DNA of 64,000 nucleotides from Streptomyces sp. WM6386 (lineage in GTDB: Bacteria; Actinomycetota; Actinomycetes; Streptomycetales; Streptomycetaceae): assembly GCF_000972385.1 (NCBI RefSeq), contig NZ_JXTE01000010.1:62001-126000 (forward strand), in the 5' to 3' direction. The notes under the pieces are model-generated. The model was not told the origin of the DNA. It was given only the letters and a program-made list of their open reading frames with translations, and searched no databases. Position numbers and translations under genes: made by a program. Positions 17,469 to 27,921 of this stretch are shown in pieces (position 1 is the stretch's first letter; each line of letters begins with the position of its first letter).

Positions 17469-17513
17469 CGATGGGGTGGCGTGAGGTGACGTACACCTTG
17501 CGCCACCCCATCG
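17469..17513 (+). terminator. Terminator after the S53 peptidase gene
   Basis: A perfect 13-bp stem CGATGGGGTGGCG (17469-17481) pairs with 17501-17513; the 19-nt loop contains a further short stem (GGTG-CACC). It starts 4 nt after the stop codon and ends before the NAD synthetase start. Confidence 0.78.
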
Positions 17514-17540
17514 CGTCGCTCTGACGATTACACTGGGCCC

Positions 17541-19586
17541 GTGCCTCCACTGAACTTCTGGTCGATCTATCAGCACGGGTTCGCACGCGTGGCCGCCTGT
17601 ACGGGCCACACCGTCATCGCCGACCCGCCCGCCAACGCCGAATCGGTCCTGCGGCACGCACGCCGGTGCGCCGAGGAGGGCGTCGCCGTCGCGGTCTTCC
17701 CCGAGATGGTCCTGTGCGGCTACTCCATCGAGGACCTGCTGCTCCAGGACGCACTGCTCGACGAGGTCGAGGCGGCCCTGGCGACCGTGGTGGCCGGGTC
17801 GGCCGACCTGCTGCCGATCCTCGTCGTCGGCGCCCCGCTGCGGCACCGCAACCGGATCTACAACTGCGCGGTGATCATCCACCGCGGCCAAATCCTCGGC
17901 GTCGTGCCCAAGTCGTACCCCCCGAACTACCGCGAGTTCTACGAGCGCCGGCAGATCGCCGACGGCGCCGACGAGCGCGGTGGGACGATCCGGGTGGGCG
18001 GCTCGGATGTGCCCTTCGGCGTGGACCTGCTCTTCGAGGCGGCGGACGTTCCCGGTCTCGTGCTCTTCGCCGAGATCTGCGAGGACATGTGGGTCCCGGT
18101 ACCGCCCAGCGCGGAGGCCGCCCTCGCCGGTGCGACCCTCCTCGTCAACCTCTCCGGCAGCCCGATCACGGTCGGCCGCGCCGAGGACCGCAAGCTGCTG
18201 TGCCGCTCGGCGTCCTCCCGCTGCCTCGCCGCGTACGTCTACGCGGCGGCCGGCCTGGGCGAGTCGACCACGGACCTGTCCTGGGACGGCCAGACGATGA
18301 TCTACGAGAACGGCGTACTGCTCGCCGAGAGCGAGCGCTTCCCGCTCGGCGACTCGTACGCGATCGCCGACGTCGACCTCGACCTGCTGCGCCAGGAGCG
18401 GCAGCGGATGGGCACGTTCGACGACAACCGCCGTACCCACAAGGCGCGGACGGCCGACTTCCGGACGGTCGCCTTCGCACTCGACCCGCCCCGCACCGAC
18501 CTGGGACTGCGCCGCAGCCTGGAGCGCTTCCCGTTCGTACCGGCCGACGCCGACCGTCTCGCCCAGGACTGCTACGAGGCCTACAACATCCAGGTCGAGG
18601 GCCTCCAGCAGCGCCTCGCCGCGATCGGCGGCCCGAAGGTCGTCATCGGCGTGTCCGGCGGCCTCGACTCCACGCACGCCCTGATCGTCGCCGCCCGTGC
18701 GATGGACCGCGCGGGGCGCCCGCGCAGCGACATCCTGGCCTGGACCCTGCCGGGCTTCGCCACCAGCGACCACACCAAGGACAACGCCCACGCCCTGATG
18801 CGCTCGCTCGGCGTCACCGCGGCCGAGCTGGACATCACGCCCACCGCGCGTCTGATGCTCAAGGAGATGGGCCACCCGTTCGCCTCCGGCGAGCCGGTCT
18901 ACGACGTCACCTTCGAGAACGTGCAGGCCGGCCTGCGCACCGACTATCTCTTCCGGCTCGCCAACCACCACAACGGCATCGTGCTCGGCACCGGCGATCT
19001 GTCGGAGCTGGCGCTGGGCTGGTCCACGTACGGCGTGGGCGACCAGATGAGCCACTACAACGTCAACTCCGGTGTGCCGAAGACGCTGATCCAGCATCTG
19101 ATCCGCTGGGTGATCAGCAGCGGGCAGTTCGACGACGGGACCGGCAAGATCCTCTCCGCGATCCTCGACACGGAGATCAGCCCGGAGCTGGTGCCGGGTG
19201 AGGAGATGCAGTCCACCGAGTCCAAGATCGGCCCGTACGCACTGCACGACTTCACCCTGTTCCACGTACTGCGCTACGGGTTCCGGCCGTCGAAGATCGC
19301 GTTTTTGACCTGGCACGCCTGGCACGACACGGCCACCGGCGCCTGGCCGCCGGGATTCCCCGAGGAGAAGCGGGGGTCCTACGACCTGGCGGAGATCCGG
19401 AAGTGGCTGGAGGTCTTCTGCCGCCGGTTCTTCGCGTTCGCGCAGTTCAAGCGGTCGGCGATGCCTAACGGGCCGAAGGTGTCGGCGGGCGGTTCGCTGT
19501 CGCCGCGAGGTGACTGGCGGGCGCCGTCGGACAGTTCGGCGCGGGCGTGGCTGCGGGACCTGGAGCGGTTCGACCTGTCGGGCTGA
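17541..19586 (+). CDS. nadE: Glutamine-dependent NAD+ synthetase
   Basis: 681 aa, the two-domain form. The N-terminal nitrilase-like glutaminase domain shows its catalytic triad region: Glu in [10 protein letters not shown] (about 54), Lys in [15 protein letters not shown] (about 124) and Cys in FAEICEDMW (about 178). The C-terminal synthetase domain carries the ATP pyrophosphatase P-loop [12 protein letters not shown] (about 369-380) and [16 protein letters not shown] (about 483-498). Glutamine is hydrolysed and the ammonia is tunnelled to deamido-NAD, giving NAD+ in the cytoplasm. GTG start. The gene converges with the ABC permease gene beyond it and no operon partner is evident. Confidence 0.97.
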   Translation: MPPLNFWSIYQHGFARVAACTGHTVIADPPANAESVLRHARRCAEEGVAVAVFPEMVLCGYSIEDLLLQDALLDEVEAALATVVAGSADLLPILVVGAPLRHRNRIYNCAVIIHRGQILGVVPKSYPPNYREFYERRQIADGADERGGTIRVGGSDVPFGVDLLFEAADVPGLVLFAEICEDMWVPVPPSAEAALAGATLLVNLSGSPITVGRAEDRKLLCRSASSRCLAAYVYAAAGLGESTTDLSWDGQTMIYENGVLLAESERFPLGDSYAIADVDLDLLRQERQRMGTFDDNRRTHKARTADFRTVAFALDPPRTDLGLRRSLERFPFVPADADRLAQDCYEAYNIQVEGLQQRLAAIGGPKVVIGVSGGLDSTHALIVAARAMDRAGRPRSDILAWTLPGFATSDHTKDNAHALMRSLGVTAAELDITPTARLMLKEMGHPFASGEPVYDVTFENVQAGLRTDYLFRLANHHNGIVLGTGDLSELALGWSTYGVGDQMSHYNVNSGVPKTLIQHLIRWVISSGQFDDGTGKILSAILDTEISPELVPGEEMQSTESKIGPYALHDFTLFHVLRYGFRPSKIAFLTWHAWHDTATGAWPPGFPEEKRGSYDLAEIRKWLEVFCRRFFAFAQFKRSAMPNGPKVSAGGSLSPRGDWRAPSDSSARAWLRDLERFDLSG

Positions 19587-19610
19587 CCTGCCCGGCCCGG
19601 CCTGCGACGG

Positions 19611-21335
19611 TCATCGTCTGCGCCCGTACGCCGACACCGACACCGCCAGCACCGACAACACCACCAGCGCCCCCGCCGGCCCCAGCACCGTCCACGGCGC
19701 CAGCTCCACATACGGCTGGTTCTCCGACAGCAGCCGGCCCCACTCCGGGGTCGGCGGCTGTTCACCCAGGCCCAGGAAGCCGAGCGAGGCCAGCACGAGG
19801 ACCGTGGTCGGCAGGCGCAGCAGGGCGTTGCGCAGGACGCCCGGGAGGGCCGCGGGGACGTAGTGGTGGCGCAGCAGATAGCGCGGCCCTGCACCGAAGG
19901 ACAAGGACGCCAGCAGGTGGCCGCTCGCCCGTTCCTCCTCGATGAGCGCCGCGGTCTGGGCGGCGTACGGGCTCCAGCCGACCAGGCACACCGCGAGGGC
20001 CGCTCCCCAGACCGACGGCCCGGTCACCGCGGTGGTCAGGAGTCCGGCGAGGACGGCAGGGAGGGTCGAGACCACCTCGGTCAGGCCGGTACCCACCCGG
20101 GTGGCCGTGCCGAGCAGAAGGCCGGTCACAACACTGACGGCGGTGACCGCGAAAGCCACTCCGGCGGTGCGCAGCGCTCCGTGGCCGAGGCGGGCCAGCA
20201 GGTCGCGGCCGAGGGCGTCGGTGCCCAGCGGGTGGGTGAGGGAGGGCGACAGCAGCCGGGCGGTGGTGTCGACGTGCAGGGGGTCGCGCAGCAGGCCCGC
20301 CACCAGCAGCGTGAGCAGAACGGCCGTACAGAGCCCGGCGATCCAGGGCAGCGAGCGCGGCCGCCGGAGCACGGGCACCGCGAGTGCGGGCAGGGCCCCG
20401 GCGCGCAGGGCGGGGCCGAGGAGGGCGCGGCGCAGGGCCTGCACGATGAGGCCGGCGGTGACGCCGAGCAGGATCAGGACGAGGGTCGCGGACTGCAGGA
20501 GCGGGAGGTCCTGGGCCTTGGCGGCGTCCAGGGCGAGGCGGCCCAGGCCGGGGATGTTGAAGATCTGCTCCACGGCGACCGCGCCGCCGACCAACGCCAC
20601 GACGGTCGGCAGGAGTTGCGGCAGCACCCCGGACAGGGAGCGGCGCAGCGCGGTGCGGGCGATGGCGCCGGACGGGAGTCCGGAGGCGTACCAGGTGCGC
20701 GCCCAGGGTTCCTGGAAGGCGGCGGGCAACGACCGGTCGAGCAGCCCGCCGATCATCGCCCCGGACGGCACGCCGAGGGCGAGCGCGGGCAGCACCATCG
20801 CCTGCGGCCCCTCCCACCCACTGGACGGGAACCAGCCCAGCCACACCCCGAACACGGTGGCGAGCACGGAGGCGAGCAGGAACTTGGGCAGCGCGGCCAG
20901 GACGGCCGCCCCGGCACCGGTCCGCGCCTTCCGCAACCGCCGCCGGGAACCGAGATACACGGTCCGGGCACAGACCATCGCGGCCACCGCGGCCGTGACC
21001 GCGAGCGCGCCGAGCATCAGTGTGACGGACACCGCGAAGGCGGTGCTCAGCTGCGCCCCGACGGGTTCACCGGACACCCACGACGTTCCCGCGTCCCCGC
21101 GCACCAGCCCGCCCAGCCAGTCCACGAGATGAGCCAACGGCCCGTCGTCCAGACCGAGTTGCTCGCGTACGGCGGCCAACTGGGCCGGTGTGGGGTCCTG
21201 CTCGGCGGAGCGGGCCCGCAGCACCGTCAGCGCGGGGTCGGTCCGGGACAGCCAGGGCAGCAGGGCGACGGCCGTGAGCAGCGCGGCGCCGGCGACCAGG
21301 CGGCCGCCGGCGGTGCGAAGGCGGCCGTCTCTCAC
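19611..21335 (-). CDS. Fused DppB-DppC-type ABC transporter permease
   Basis: 574 aa, twice the size of a normal peptide/nickel permease. Residues about 1-290 resemble DppB/NikB (short N-terminal segment, then ARTWYASGLPSGAIARTALR with the EAA-loop region and VEQIFNIPGLGRLALDAA). Residues about 310-574 resemble DppC/NikC (HPLGTDALGRDLLARLGHG, GWSPYAAQTAALIEEERASG and FLGLGEQPPTPEWGRLLSE). Both channel halves are thus in one polypeptide. GTG start overlaps the upstream binding-protein stop (GTGA), so the two are translationally coupled. No ATPase gene lies in this block, so an ATPase from elsewhere must energise it. The iron box upstream of the operon suggests an iron-linked substrate. Confidence 0.88.
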   Translation of the reverse strand: MRDGRLRTAGGRLVAGAALLTAVALLPWLSRTDPALTVLRARSAEQDPTPAQLAAVREQLGLDDGPLAHLVDWLGGLVRGDAGTSWVSGEPVGAQLSTAFAVSVTLMLGALAVTAAVAAMVCARTVYLGSRRRLRKARTGAGAAVLAALPKFLLASVLATVFGVWLGWFPSSGWEGPQAMVLPALALGVPSGAMIGGLLDRSLPAAFQEPWARTWYASGLPSGAIARTALRRSLSGVLPQLLPTVVALVGGAVAVEQIFNIPGLGRLALDAAKAQDLPLLQSATLVLILLGVTAGLIVQALRRALLGPALRAGALPALAVPVLRRPRSLPWIAGLCTAVLLTLLVAGLLRDPLHVDTTARLLSPSLTHPLGTDALGRDLLARLGHGALRTAGVAFAVTAVSVVTGLLLGTATRVGTGLTEVVSTLPAVLAGLLTTAVTGPSVWGAALAVCLVGWSPYAAQTAALIEEERASGHLLASLSFGAGPRYLLRHHYVPAALPGVLRNALLRLPTTVLVLASLGFLGLGEQPPTPEWGRLLSENQPYVELAPWTVLGPAGALVVLSVLAVSVSAYGRRR

Positions 21336-22855
21336 TTCAGGTGGGTGCCGAGGTCGACCAGCGAGCGCTCGCGCGGGTCCAGGAGTACGCCCTCGACATC
21401 GGTGGCGATGCCCTGCACGGCCTGCTCGTGGACCAGCGGGACGACGGCGTCGGTGCGCAGGATCTGCGCCTCGGCCCGCATGACCTTCTGCTGCCGCTCG
21501 GCCGCATCACCCTCCGCGGCGGCCGACTTGATGGCCTCGTCGACCTTGGCGTCCTTCAGACCCGCGATGTTGTACACACCGTCACTCGTGAAGTCACTGG
21601 CGAGATAGGCGACCGCGTCACCGGTGTCGAGCAGCGTCACACGGGAGAAGACGAGGGCGTCGTACGTGCCCGCGAGGAGGTCGGCCTCCATCTGCGTGTA
21701 CTCGCGTACGTCCTGCTTCACGGTGAACCCGGCCTTCTCCAGCTGCTGCTGGAGCACGGACGCGGCCTCGGGAAGCTCGGAGCGGTTGGTGTAGGTGGCC
21801 AGCCGCAGGGTCTTGCCCTTGGTCCCGGACTTCACCTGAGCGACCGTGGCGGCATCGACCCGTCCGCTCACCTCCACCCGCTTGTCCGCGGCCCAGGAGA
21901 CGGCCGGCCCGAACAGACCCTGGGCGGGATCGGCGTACCCACCGAAGACGGAGTCGACGAGGGCGGAGCCGTCCACGGCCTCACGAGCGGCCGCCCGCAG
22001 CGAGGCGTCGGTGAAGACACCGCCGCCGGTGTTGAGGATCAGGCTGTCGGTCCGCACGGAGGGCACCTCGTGCCGGGTGTCCTCGTCGAGGAGCTTCGCC
22101 TGTGCGGTGGGGATCCACTCGGCGATGTCGACATCACCACCGCGCAGGGCGTTGGCACGGGCGGTGCCGTCGGCGATCCAGGTCACGTCGATGCCGGACG
22201 CCTTGGCCTTGCCGCCCCAGTAGCCGTCGTACCGGTCGAGGGCGGCCTTGGTCTTGCCGGTGAGCTCGGTGATCTCGAAGGGCCCGGTCCCGGTGCCGAC
22301 AGGGCTGACGCTCCCGTCCTTCGTATACGCCTTCGCGGCGAGGATCCCGAGGGCGGGGCTGGCGAGCCGCAGCGGGAGCACCGGATCGGCGGTCCTGGTG
22401 CTGATGGTGACGGTGTCGGCGTCCTCGGCCCTGACCGTCAGGGTCACGTCGCTCAGGACGCGGGGCTTGGTCTCCGCCGCACCGGCATGGTCGAGGGCGT
22501 TGACGACCGACTCGGCGGTGACCTCGGTGCCGTCCTGGAAGGTGGCCTTACGGAGCTCGAAGACCCAGGTGGTGGCGTTCTTCTGCTTCCAGGACCTGGC
22601 CAGCGCGGGCGCGGCGACCCCGTCCTCGTCCAGCGCGGTGAGCCCCTCGGCCACGGAGAGCTTGCTCAGCACGGTGGCGTCATTGCTGTACGGCGACAGC
22701 GCCTGCACCGGCGGCACCGCGAGAGCGACCTTCAACCGAGCGCCGGAGCCGTCCGCGGCATTCGCGTCCGAGCCGTCCTCACCCGACACGAAACAGGCGG
22801 TCAGCAGAGGAGCGAGAGCAAGCGCCGCGAACAGACGGCGGGGGGTGGGGCGCAT
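21332..22855 (-). CDS. ABC transporter substrate-binding lipoprotein, family 5 (peptide/nickel/metallophore type)
   Basis: 507 aa from ATG 22855; a start 16 codons earlier is in frame but would push the signal peptide inward. Lipoprotein signal ALALAPLLTAC with the cysteine at about residue 21. The SBP_bac_5 fold is indicated by ALSPYSNDATVLSKLSVAEG, SWKQKNATTWVFELRKATFQ and DGTEVTAESVVNAL, and GGDVDIAEW. It is 30-40 residues shorter than many DppA proteins. It would bind a peptide-like ligand outside the cell and pass it to the fused permease. Its promoter carries an iron box (22927-22945), so the ligand may be a metallophore or heme-like complex; that is inference. Confidence 0.88.
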   Translation of the reverse strand: MRPTPRRLFAALALAPLLTACFVSGEDGSDANAADGSGARLKVALAVPPVQALSPYSNDATVLSKLSVAEGLTALDEDGVAAPALARSWKQKNATTWVFELRKATFQDGTEVTAESVVNALDHAGAAETKPRVLSDVTLTVRAEDADTVTISTRTADPVLPLRLASPALGILAAKAYTKDGSVSPVGTGTGPFEITELTGKTKAALDRYDGYWGGKAKASGIDVTWIADGTARANALRGGDVDIAEWIPTAQAKLLDEDTRHEVPSVRTDSLILNTGGGVFTDASLRAAAREAVDGSALVDSVFGGYADPAQGLFGPAVSWAADKRVEVSGRVDAATVAQVKSGTKGKTLRLATYTNRSELPEAASVLQQQLEKAGFTVKQDVREYTQMEADLLAGTYDALVFSRVTLLDTGDAVAYLASDFTSDGVYNIAGLKDAKVDEAIKSAAAEGDAAERQQKVMRAEAQILRTDAVVPLVHEQAVQGIATDVEGVLLDPRERSLVDLGTHLK

Positions 22856-22926
22856 GGGGGGTCCTGTCGTACGGGAGACATTCACGCCCCGCACACCTGA
22901 CACGGCAGCAAGGCCCCGCCACCCTA

Positions 22927-22945
22927 TAAGGCTAGCCTTACCAAA
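22927..22945 (-). promoter_or_regulatory. Iron box (DmdR/IdeR-type operator)
   Basis: Read on the minus strand, TTTGGTAAGGCTAGCCTTA matches the actinobacterial iron box TTAGGTTAGGCTAACCTAA at 15 of 19 positions and includes a 14-bp palindrome (TAAGGCTAGCCTTA). It lies about 72 bp upstream of the binding-protein start, in promoter position. Confidence 0.78.
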
Positions 22946-23025
22946 CTCTCACCGGGTGGATGAATTCTTAACGACCGAGAGCCCCGGGGGTGTCCGCCCA
23001 CAGCGTCCGGCGGTCGAGGCCGCGG

Positions 23026-24075
23026 TCAGGAAGACGTGTCGACCTTCACCCGGGCAGCCAGCGGAAGGTGGTCGCTCCCCGTCTCCGGCAGCGTCCACGA
23101 GCTCTCCGGCTCGACACCCTTCACCAGGATCTGGTCGATCCGCGCCATCGGGAACGACGCCGGCCAGCTGAACCCGAACCCGCTGCCGGCCGCGCCCTGC
23201 GTGGAGCGCATCTGGGAGGTGACGGCGTTCAGCGCGCGGTCGTTCATCGTGCCGTTGAGGTCGCCGAGCAGCACGATCCGCTGCAACGGCTCGTCGGCGA
23301 TGGCCTCACCGAGCGCGTCGGCGCTCTTGTCGCGCTGCCGGGCCGTGAACCCGGCCTCCATCTTCACCCGGACCGAGGGCAGGTGGGCGACGTAGACCGC
23401 GAGCTGCCCCTCGGGCGTGGCCACCGTGGCGCGCATGGCGCGCGTCCAGCCCAGCTTGATGTCGACGGGCTCGACCCCGGTCAGCGGGTACTTGCTCCAC
23501 AGCCCGACGGTGCCCTGCACCGAGTGGTACTTGTACGTCGCCGCCAGCGCCTTCTCGTACGTCGGCACCGCTCCCGCGGTCAGTTCCTCCAGCGCCACCA
23601 CGTCCGCGCCGGAGGCGGCCACGTCACGGGCGGTGCCGGACGGGTCGGGGTTGTCGGCGTTGACGTTGTGCGTGGCCACCGTGAGATCGCCGCCGGAGCC
23701 GGTCTTGTCGGTGAGCAGACCGCCGAAGAGGTTGAGCCAGACGGTCGCCGGGAGCAGCACGGCGACCAGGGCGGTCACCGACTTCCGTACGACACCGAGG
23801 ACCAGCAGCACCGGCACGAAGAGGCCCAGCCAGGGCAGGAAGGTCTCGATCAGACTGCCGAGGTTGCCGATGCGGTTGGGAATGCGCGAGTGCAGCAGCA
23901 TCACCAGCGCGAGGACCACCGCCAGCGCGGCGACGACCAGACCGCGGCGCCAGATTCTCGGGTCGCCGCGCCATCCGGTGAGCAGCCGGTCGAACAGGCG
24001 CCGGAACCTGGAGCTCTGGCGCTCGGGCCCCGAGCCGCCGTTGTCCGTCTCCTCCATGTACGCCTGCTGCGCCAT
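23026..24075 (-). CDS. Membrane-anchored endonuclease/exonuclease/phosphatase-family protein
   Basis: 349 aa. After a charged N-terminus, about three membrane segments (LVVAALAVVLALVMLLH; FLPWLGLFVPVLLVLGVV; VTALVAVLLPATVWLNL) cover residues 48-122. A C-terminal EEP domain then begins with VATHNVNADN (about 138) and shows the metal/catalytic residues ALEELT (Glu), RIVLLGDLNGTMND (Asp-x-Asn) and GSDHLPL (Asp-His). Such actinobacterial proteins hydrolyse phosphodiesters outside the cytoplasm; substrate unknown. ATG 24075 follows GAGGCG; GTG 24090 is an alternative start. Confidence 0.84.
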   Translation of the reverse strand: MAQQAYMEETDNGGSGPERQSSRFRRLFDRLLTGWRGDPRIWRRGLVVAALAVVLALVMLLHSRIPNRIGNLGSLIETFLPWLGLFVPVLLVLGVVRKSVTALVAVLLPATVWLNLFGGLLTDKTGSGGDLTVATHNVNADNPDPSGTARDVAASGADVVALEELTAGAVPTYEKALAATYKYHSVQGTVGLWSKYPLTGVEPVDIKLGWTRAMRATVATPEGQLAVYVAHLPSVRVKMEAGFTARQRDKSADALGEAIADEPLQRIVLLGDLNGTMNDRALNAVTSQMRSTQGAAGSGFGFSWPASFPMARIDQILVKGVEPESSWTLPETGSDHLPLAARVKVDTSS

Positions 24076-24262
24076 ACCGCGTCGCCTCACTGCCCGCCGT
24101 GCATCCGTCCGTCCCCCCGTGTCTCAAGACCCTAGGGGATGATCGGTTCCGTTCTCGCCGTCCGATGACGGCCGTACCCGTACGAGCACGAACAAGTCGG
24201 CGCCGCCAGTTCCATGCACGGACGCAGAAAGCGCCCTCTGTGACGAAACGCGCACAGTAGGG

Positions 24263-24979
24263 CTACGACGCCGTCGAACTGACGATCGGTGAGCTGACGG
24301 GCCGTAGGTCCTCCGGGTCGAAGGGGCGCAGTCCTTGGAGGATCGTGTCGACGATCTGCTCGGACAGGCCGTCCGGGAGGTCGGCGTCGGGGCGCATGAC
24401 GGAACGCAGCAACATGGGGCCGACGAAAATGTCGTTGAGCAGTTCGACGTCGATGTCCTCGCGCAGTTCGCCGTTCGTCTGCCCTCGCAGCAGGACCTCC
24501 ATCCCGAGCCTGCGCCGGGGCGCGATGACGAGGTTGTGGTACGCCTCCCAGATCTTCGGACTGCTCTTCATCTGGGCGTGCACGTTGTGCAGGATCACCG
24601 AGGAACGGCTGACCAGTCCGCGCTGGCGCAGCGTCTCCAGGAGGACGACGAGGTCGTCGCGCATGGAGGTGCCGGGGAGTTCGGGATCCGGGGGTTCGGC
24701 ACTGCGGATGACATCGACGAAGAGCTCCTCCTTGCCGCTCCACCGGCGGTAGATGGTCGCCTTGCCGACGCCCGCGGTACGGGCGATGCGCTCGATGGAC
24801 AGCTCCGCGAGCGGCACCCCCTCCTCCAGCAGCTTCATCACGCCCTCGACGATGGCACGCTCCACGGCCTCACTACGGGGCCGCCCCCGCGCGGGGCCCG
24901 CTTGTCGGGGCTGACCTTCGGCGAGGCTGCTCACGTCGCTGGATCCCTTCTGTGTCCTGGGACGATTGTCCCCCGCCAT
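24263..24979 (-). CDS. TetR-family transcriptional regulator of the adjacent exporter
   Basis: 238 aa from ATG 24979. The TetR helix-turn-helix is at about 50-85 (LSIERIARTAGVGKATIYRR, then WSGKEELF), preceded by an unstructured Gly/Pro/Arg-rich tail. The ligand domain covers the rest. It lies 108 bp downstream of a DHA2 exporter gene on the same strand, a common arrangement for a drug-responsive repressor. The inverted repeat at 26707-26722 upstream of the exporter is its likely operator. Confidence 0.9.
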   Translation of the reverse strand: MAGDNRPRTQKGSSDVSSLAEGQPRQAGPARGRPRSEAVERAIVEGVMKLLEEGVPLAELSIERIARTAGVGKATIYRRWSGKEELFVDVIRSAEPPDPELPGTSMRDDLVVLLETLRQRGLVSRSSVILHNVHAQMKSSPKIWEAYHNLVIAPRRRLGMEVLLRGQTNGELREDIDVELLNDIFVGPMLLRSVMRPDADLPDGLSEQIVDTILQGLRPFDPEDLRPVSSPIVSSTAS

Positions 24980-25087
24980 AGCCCGCACCGGGGAGCCGCC
25001 AAGGCCCGCCCCGGCTTGGGGGGGCCGTGCAGCCCGGCTCAGGAGTCGCCCGCAGCTCCGGTGCGGGACGCGCTCGCATGGCGCCTC

Positions 25088-26683
25088 CTACTCCGCCGCC
25101 ACCAGCTTCCGACCCTCCTCGTCCTTCTGGGCGGTCGGCGGCTTGCCCGGTAGGAACACGGCGACCACGATCGCGCCGACCACCGCGACGCCGGCTCCCC
25201 ACAGGGCGGTGACGTGCATGGCGTGGAGGAAGGCGTCGTGGGCGGGGACGATGAGCGCGTCGCCCCGGGGGCCGAGCTTGTCGGCGACGCCGAGGGTGGC
25301 CTCGATGGACTCGCCCGCGGTGTGGCGCAGCCCGGCGGGGAGGAGGTCGAGCTTGTCCTCGATGCCGTTGCGGTACGCCGTGGACAGCACCGAGCCGAGG
25401 ACGGCGATACCGAGGGCGCCGCCGACCTGACGGAAGGTGTTGCTGAGGGCGGAGGCGGAGCCGGCCTTCTCGCGGGGCAGGGCCTGCATGATGACGACGC
25501 TCACCGGGGTCATGATGTGCGCCATGCCGGCGCCCATCAGGAAGAAAACGACCTCCAGGATCCAGATCGGCGTGTCCGCCTCGAACCCGGCGAACGCGGC
25601 GAGTGACGCGGCGATGACGAGCAGTCCGGCGGTGGTGGTGGCCTTGTTGCCGAACCGGTCGACGACCAGCCGGGCGCGCGGCGCGAAGATCATCTGTGCG
25701 GCGGCCAGCGGCAGCATCAGCAGACCGGTCTCCAGCGGCGAGTACCCGCGCACGCTCTGTGTGTAGAACACCGAGAAGAAGGTCACGCCCATCAGCGCGA
25801 AGAAGACCAGCGCGATGGCGGCGATCGCCGCGGAGAAGACCTTGTTCTTGAAGTACGTCACGTCGATGGACGGATGGCTGCTGCGCTTCTCGAAGACGAC
25901 GAAGGCGACGAGTACGGCGAGACCCGCGCCGATCGTCGACAGCACGGTCGCGTCCGTGAAGTCCGCGAGCTGGCCGCCCTTGATGATGCCGTAGACCAGC
26001 AGGACCAGGCCCACGACGGACAGCACGACACCGATCGGGTCGATACGGCCGGGGTTCGGGTCCCTGGAGTCGGGCACGAGCCAGATCATCAGCGCGAGGG
26101 CGATGAGCACGATCGGCACGTTGATGAGGAAGACGGACCCCCACCAGAAGTGGTCCAGAAGCACACCACCGGTGATCGGCCCTATGGCGATGGCGAGCCC
26201 GACCCCACCGGCCCAGATACCGATGGCCTTGGGCTGCTCCTCGCGCTCGAAGACGTTCATGAGCACCGCGAGGGTGGCGGGCATCACGAAGGCGGCGCCG
26301 AGGCCCATCACCGCGCGGAACGCGATCAGCTCGGTCGGCGACCCGGCGGTGGCGGCGAGGGCGGACCCGAGACCGAAGACGGCGAGCCCGCCGAGGAGCA
26401 CCCTCTTGCGTCCGAGCCGGTCTCCCAGCAGACCGGCGCTGAAGAGGAGCCCCGCGAAGACGAGGGTGTAGGAGTTGATCGCCCACTCCAGCTCGCTCTG
26501 GGTGGCGCCCAGGCCGGTGGGGGCGGGGGTGGAGATCGTCTTGATCGCGACGTTCAGGATCGAGTTGTCGAGCACCACGATCAACAGGCTCAGCATCAGC
26601 ACGCCGAGGATCGCCCAGCGGCGCCGGTGCACGGCTTCCGGGATGCGGGAGCCGGGGAGGGCAGGGTCGGCAGGAGAAGTCAT
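25088..26683 (-). CDS. MFS drug exporter, DHA2 (EmrB/QacA) family
   Basis: 531 aa with about 14 membrane segments. The family signatures are [11 protein letters not shown] in the first segment (about 41-51), [13 protein letters not shown] (motif A, about 87-99) and the motif-C region [18 protein letters not shown]. It should use the proton gradient to expel toxic compounds or a self-made antibiotic. No ribosome site is seen before ATG 26683, so translation may be leaderless or weakly initiated. A palindromic site typical of TetR operators lies 24-39 bp upstream of the start, and the TetR gene follows. Confidence 0.91.
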   Translation of the reverse strand: MTSPADPALPGSRIPEAVHRRRWAILGVLMLSLLIVVLDNSILNVAIKTISTPAPTGLGATQSELEWAINSYTLVFAGLLFSAGLLGDRLGRKRVLLGGLAVFGLGSALAATAGSPTELIAFRAVMGLGAAFVMPATLAVLMNVFEREEQPKAIGIWAGGVGLAIAIGPITGGVLLDHFWWGSVFLINVPIVLIALALMIWLVPDSRDPNPGRIDPIGVVLSVVGLVLLVYGIIKGGQLADFTDATVLSTIGAGLAVLVAFVVFEKRSSHPSIDVTYFKNKVFSAAIAAIALVFFALMGVTFFSVFYTQSVRGYSPLETGLLMLPLAAAQMIFAPRARLVVDRFGNKATTTAGLLVIAASLAAFAGFEADTPIWILEVVFFLMGAGMAHIMTPVSVVIMQALPREKAGSASALSNTFRQVGGALGIAVLGSVLSTAYRNGIEDKLDLLPAGLRHTAGESIEATLGVADKLGPRGDALIVPAHDAFLHAMHVTALWGAGVAVVGAIVVAVFLPGKPPTAQKDEEGRKLVAAE

Positions 26684-26706
26684 ACGGTCGACCCTAGACC
26701 TATTTC

Positions 26707-26722
26707 GATACGGCACCGTCTC
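26707..26722 (-). promoter_or_regulatory. Putative TetR operator of the DHA2 exporter
   Basis: GATACGG-CA-CCGTCTC is an inverted repeat with 6 of 7 matching arm positions, centred about 31 bp before the exporter start. The outer bases ATACG...CGTAT add a further nested repeat. The same CCGTCTC half-site is found in the palindrome upstream of the second TetR gene (48023-48037). Confidence 0.58.
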
Positions 26723-26900
26723 GTATTGGAATTCTTTACGGAGACCTTAAGAACAGCCCTAGGACCCCGGACTTACGTCGCTGGAGGCGTGACCCAAGTC
26801 CCCCGCCCCCCTCTGGCCGAGCGTGACACGAAGTGCCACCATGGAGGTGATCCGGGGACGCCGTAAGGGCGCCTCGAGATGACGTGTAAGGAGCAGTTCC

Positions 26901-27764
26901 ATGACGCAGCTCTCGGCTGCCCAGAAGCCCTCCGACGGCAGCAAAGCGTTGTACGGGGGGAAGGGCACACGCCGTATCACTGTTCGTGACATCGCTCTCG
27001 CCAAGGAGCGGGGCGAGAAGTGGCCCATGCTCACCGCGTACGACGCCATGACCGCGTCCGTCTTCGACGAGGCCGGTATCCCGGTCATGCTCGTGGGCGA
27101 CTCCGCGGGCAACTGCCACCTCGGCTACGAGTCGACCGTGCCCGTCACCCTCGACGAGATGACGATGCTCTCGGCGGCCGTGGTCCGCGGCACCTCCCGT
27201 GCCCTGATCGTCGCCGACCTCCCCTTCGGCTCGTACCAGGAAGGCCCCGTACAGGCGCTCCGGTCCGCCACCCGGCTGATCAAGGACGCCGGGGCGGGCG
27301 CGGTCAAGCTGGAGGGCGGCGAGCGGTCGTACGAGCAGATCCGGCTGCTGGTCGAGGCCGGCATCCCGGTGATGGCGCACATCGGTCTGACCCCGCAGTC
27401 CGTCAACGCCATGGGCTACCGCGTCCAGGGCCGTGGCGAGGAGGCCGCCGCGCAGCTGCTGCGCGACGCCAAGGCCGTGCAGGACGCGGGCGCGTTCGCG
27501 GTCGTCCTCGAACTGGTCCCCGCCGAGCTGGCGGCCGAGGTGACCCGGTCCCTGCACATCCCGACCGTCGGCATCGGTGCCGGGGCGGAGACGGACGCGC
27601 AGGTCCTGGTGTGGACCGACATGCTGGGTCTCACCGGCGGCCGGGTCCCGAAGTTCGTGAAGAAGTACGCCGACCTGCGCGAGGTCATGGGCAACGCGGC
27701 GAAGGCGTTCGCGGAGGACGTGGTGGGAGGCACCTTCCCGCTGGAGGAGCACAGCGTCCACTAG
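26901..27764 (+). CDS. panB: 3-methyl-2-oxobutanoate hydroxymethyltransferase
   Basis: 287 aa. PanB makes ketopantoate from 2-oxoisovalerate and methylene-tetrahydrofolate, the first step of pantothenate/CoA synthesis. The TIM-barrel signatures are [17 protein letters not shown] (about 43-59), [20 protein letters not shown] with the metal-binding Asp, [24 protein letters not shown] and LELVPAELA. The N-terminus is about 25 residues longer than E. coli PanB, common in actinobacteria. Start has AAGGAG 9 nt upstream. A strong rho-independent terminator follows, so it is monocistronic. Confidence 0.97.
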   Translation: MTQLSAAQKPSDGSKALYGGKGTRRITVRDIALAKERGEKWPMLTAYDAMTASVFDEAGIPVMLVGDSAGNCHLGYESTVPVTLDEMTMLSAAVVRGTSRALIVADLPFGSYQEGPVQALRSATRLIKDAGAGAVKLEGGERSYEQIRLLVEAGIPVMAHIGLTPQSVNAMGYRVQGRGEEAAAQLLRDAKAVQDAGAFAVVLELVPAELAAEVTRSLHIPTVGIGAGAETDAQVLVWTDMLGLTGGRVPKFVKKYADLREVMGNAAKAFAEDVVGGTFPLEEHSVH

Positions 27765-27781
27765 AGCCATTGCGGCACCAA

Positions 27782-27826
27782 AGCAGCCCGCCGGTCTTCC
27801 CCCGCCGGCGGGCTGCTCCGCTTTTT
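27782..27826 (+). terminator. Rho-independent terminator of panB
   Basis: 13-bp perfect stem AGCAGCCCGCCGG (27782-27794) with complement at 27805-27817, 10-nt loop, then CCGC and TTTTT at 27822-27826. Confidence 0.92.
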
Positions 27827-27921
27827 GCGCCTAAACCGGCGCCGCTCTCGCGGATGTGGTTGCTCACCGTCGTGGTTGCTCAATTGATGGTTGCGGCGGT
27901 CGTCGGGGAAAGAATCGGCGC

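Noticed and set aside
15798..19325. 1175-aa open frame on the minus strand opposite the S53 peptidase and NAD synthetase genes
   Set aside because: Composition is typical antisense of high-GC coding sequence (Arg/Gly/Val/Leu-rich, no fold), and the plus-strand genes are certain.
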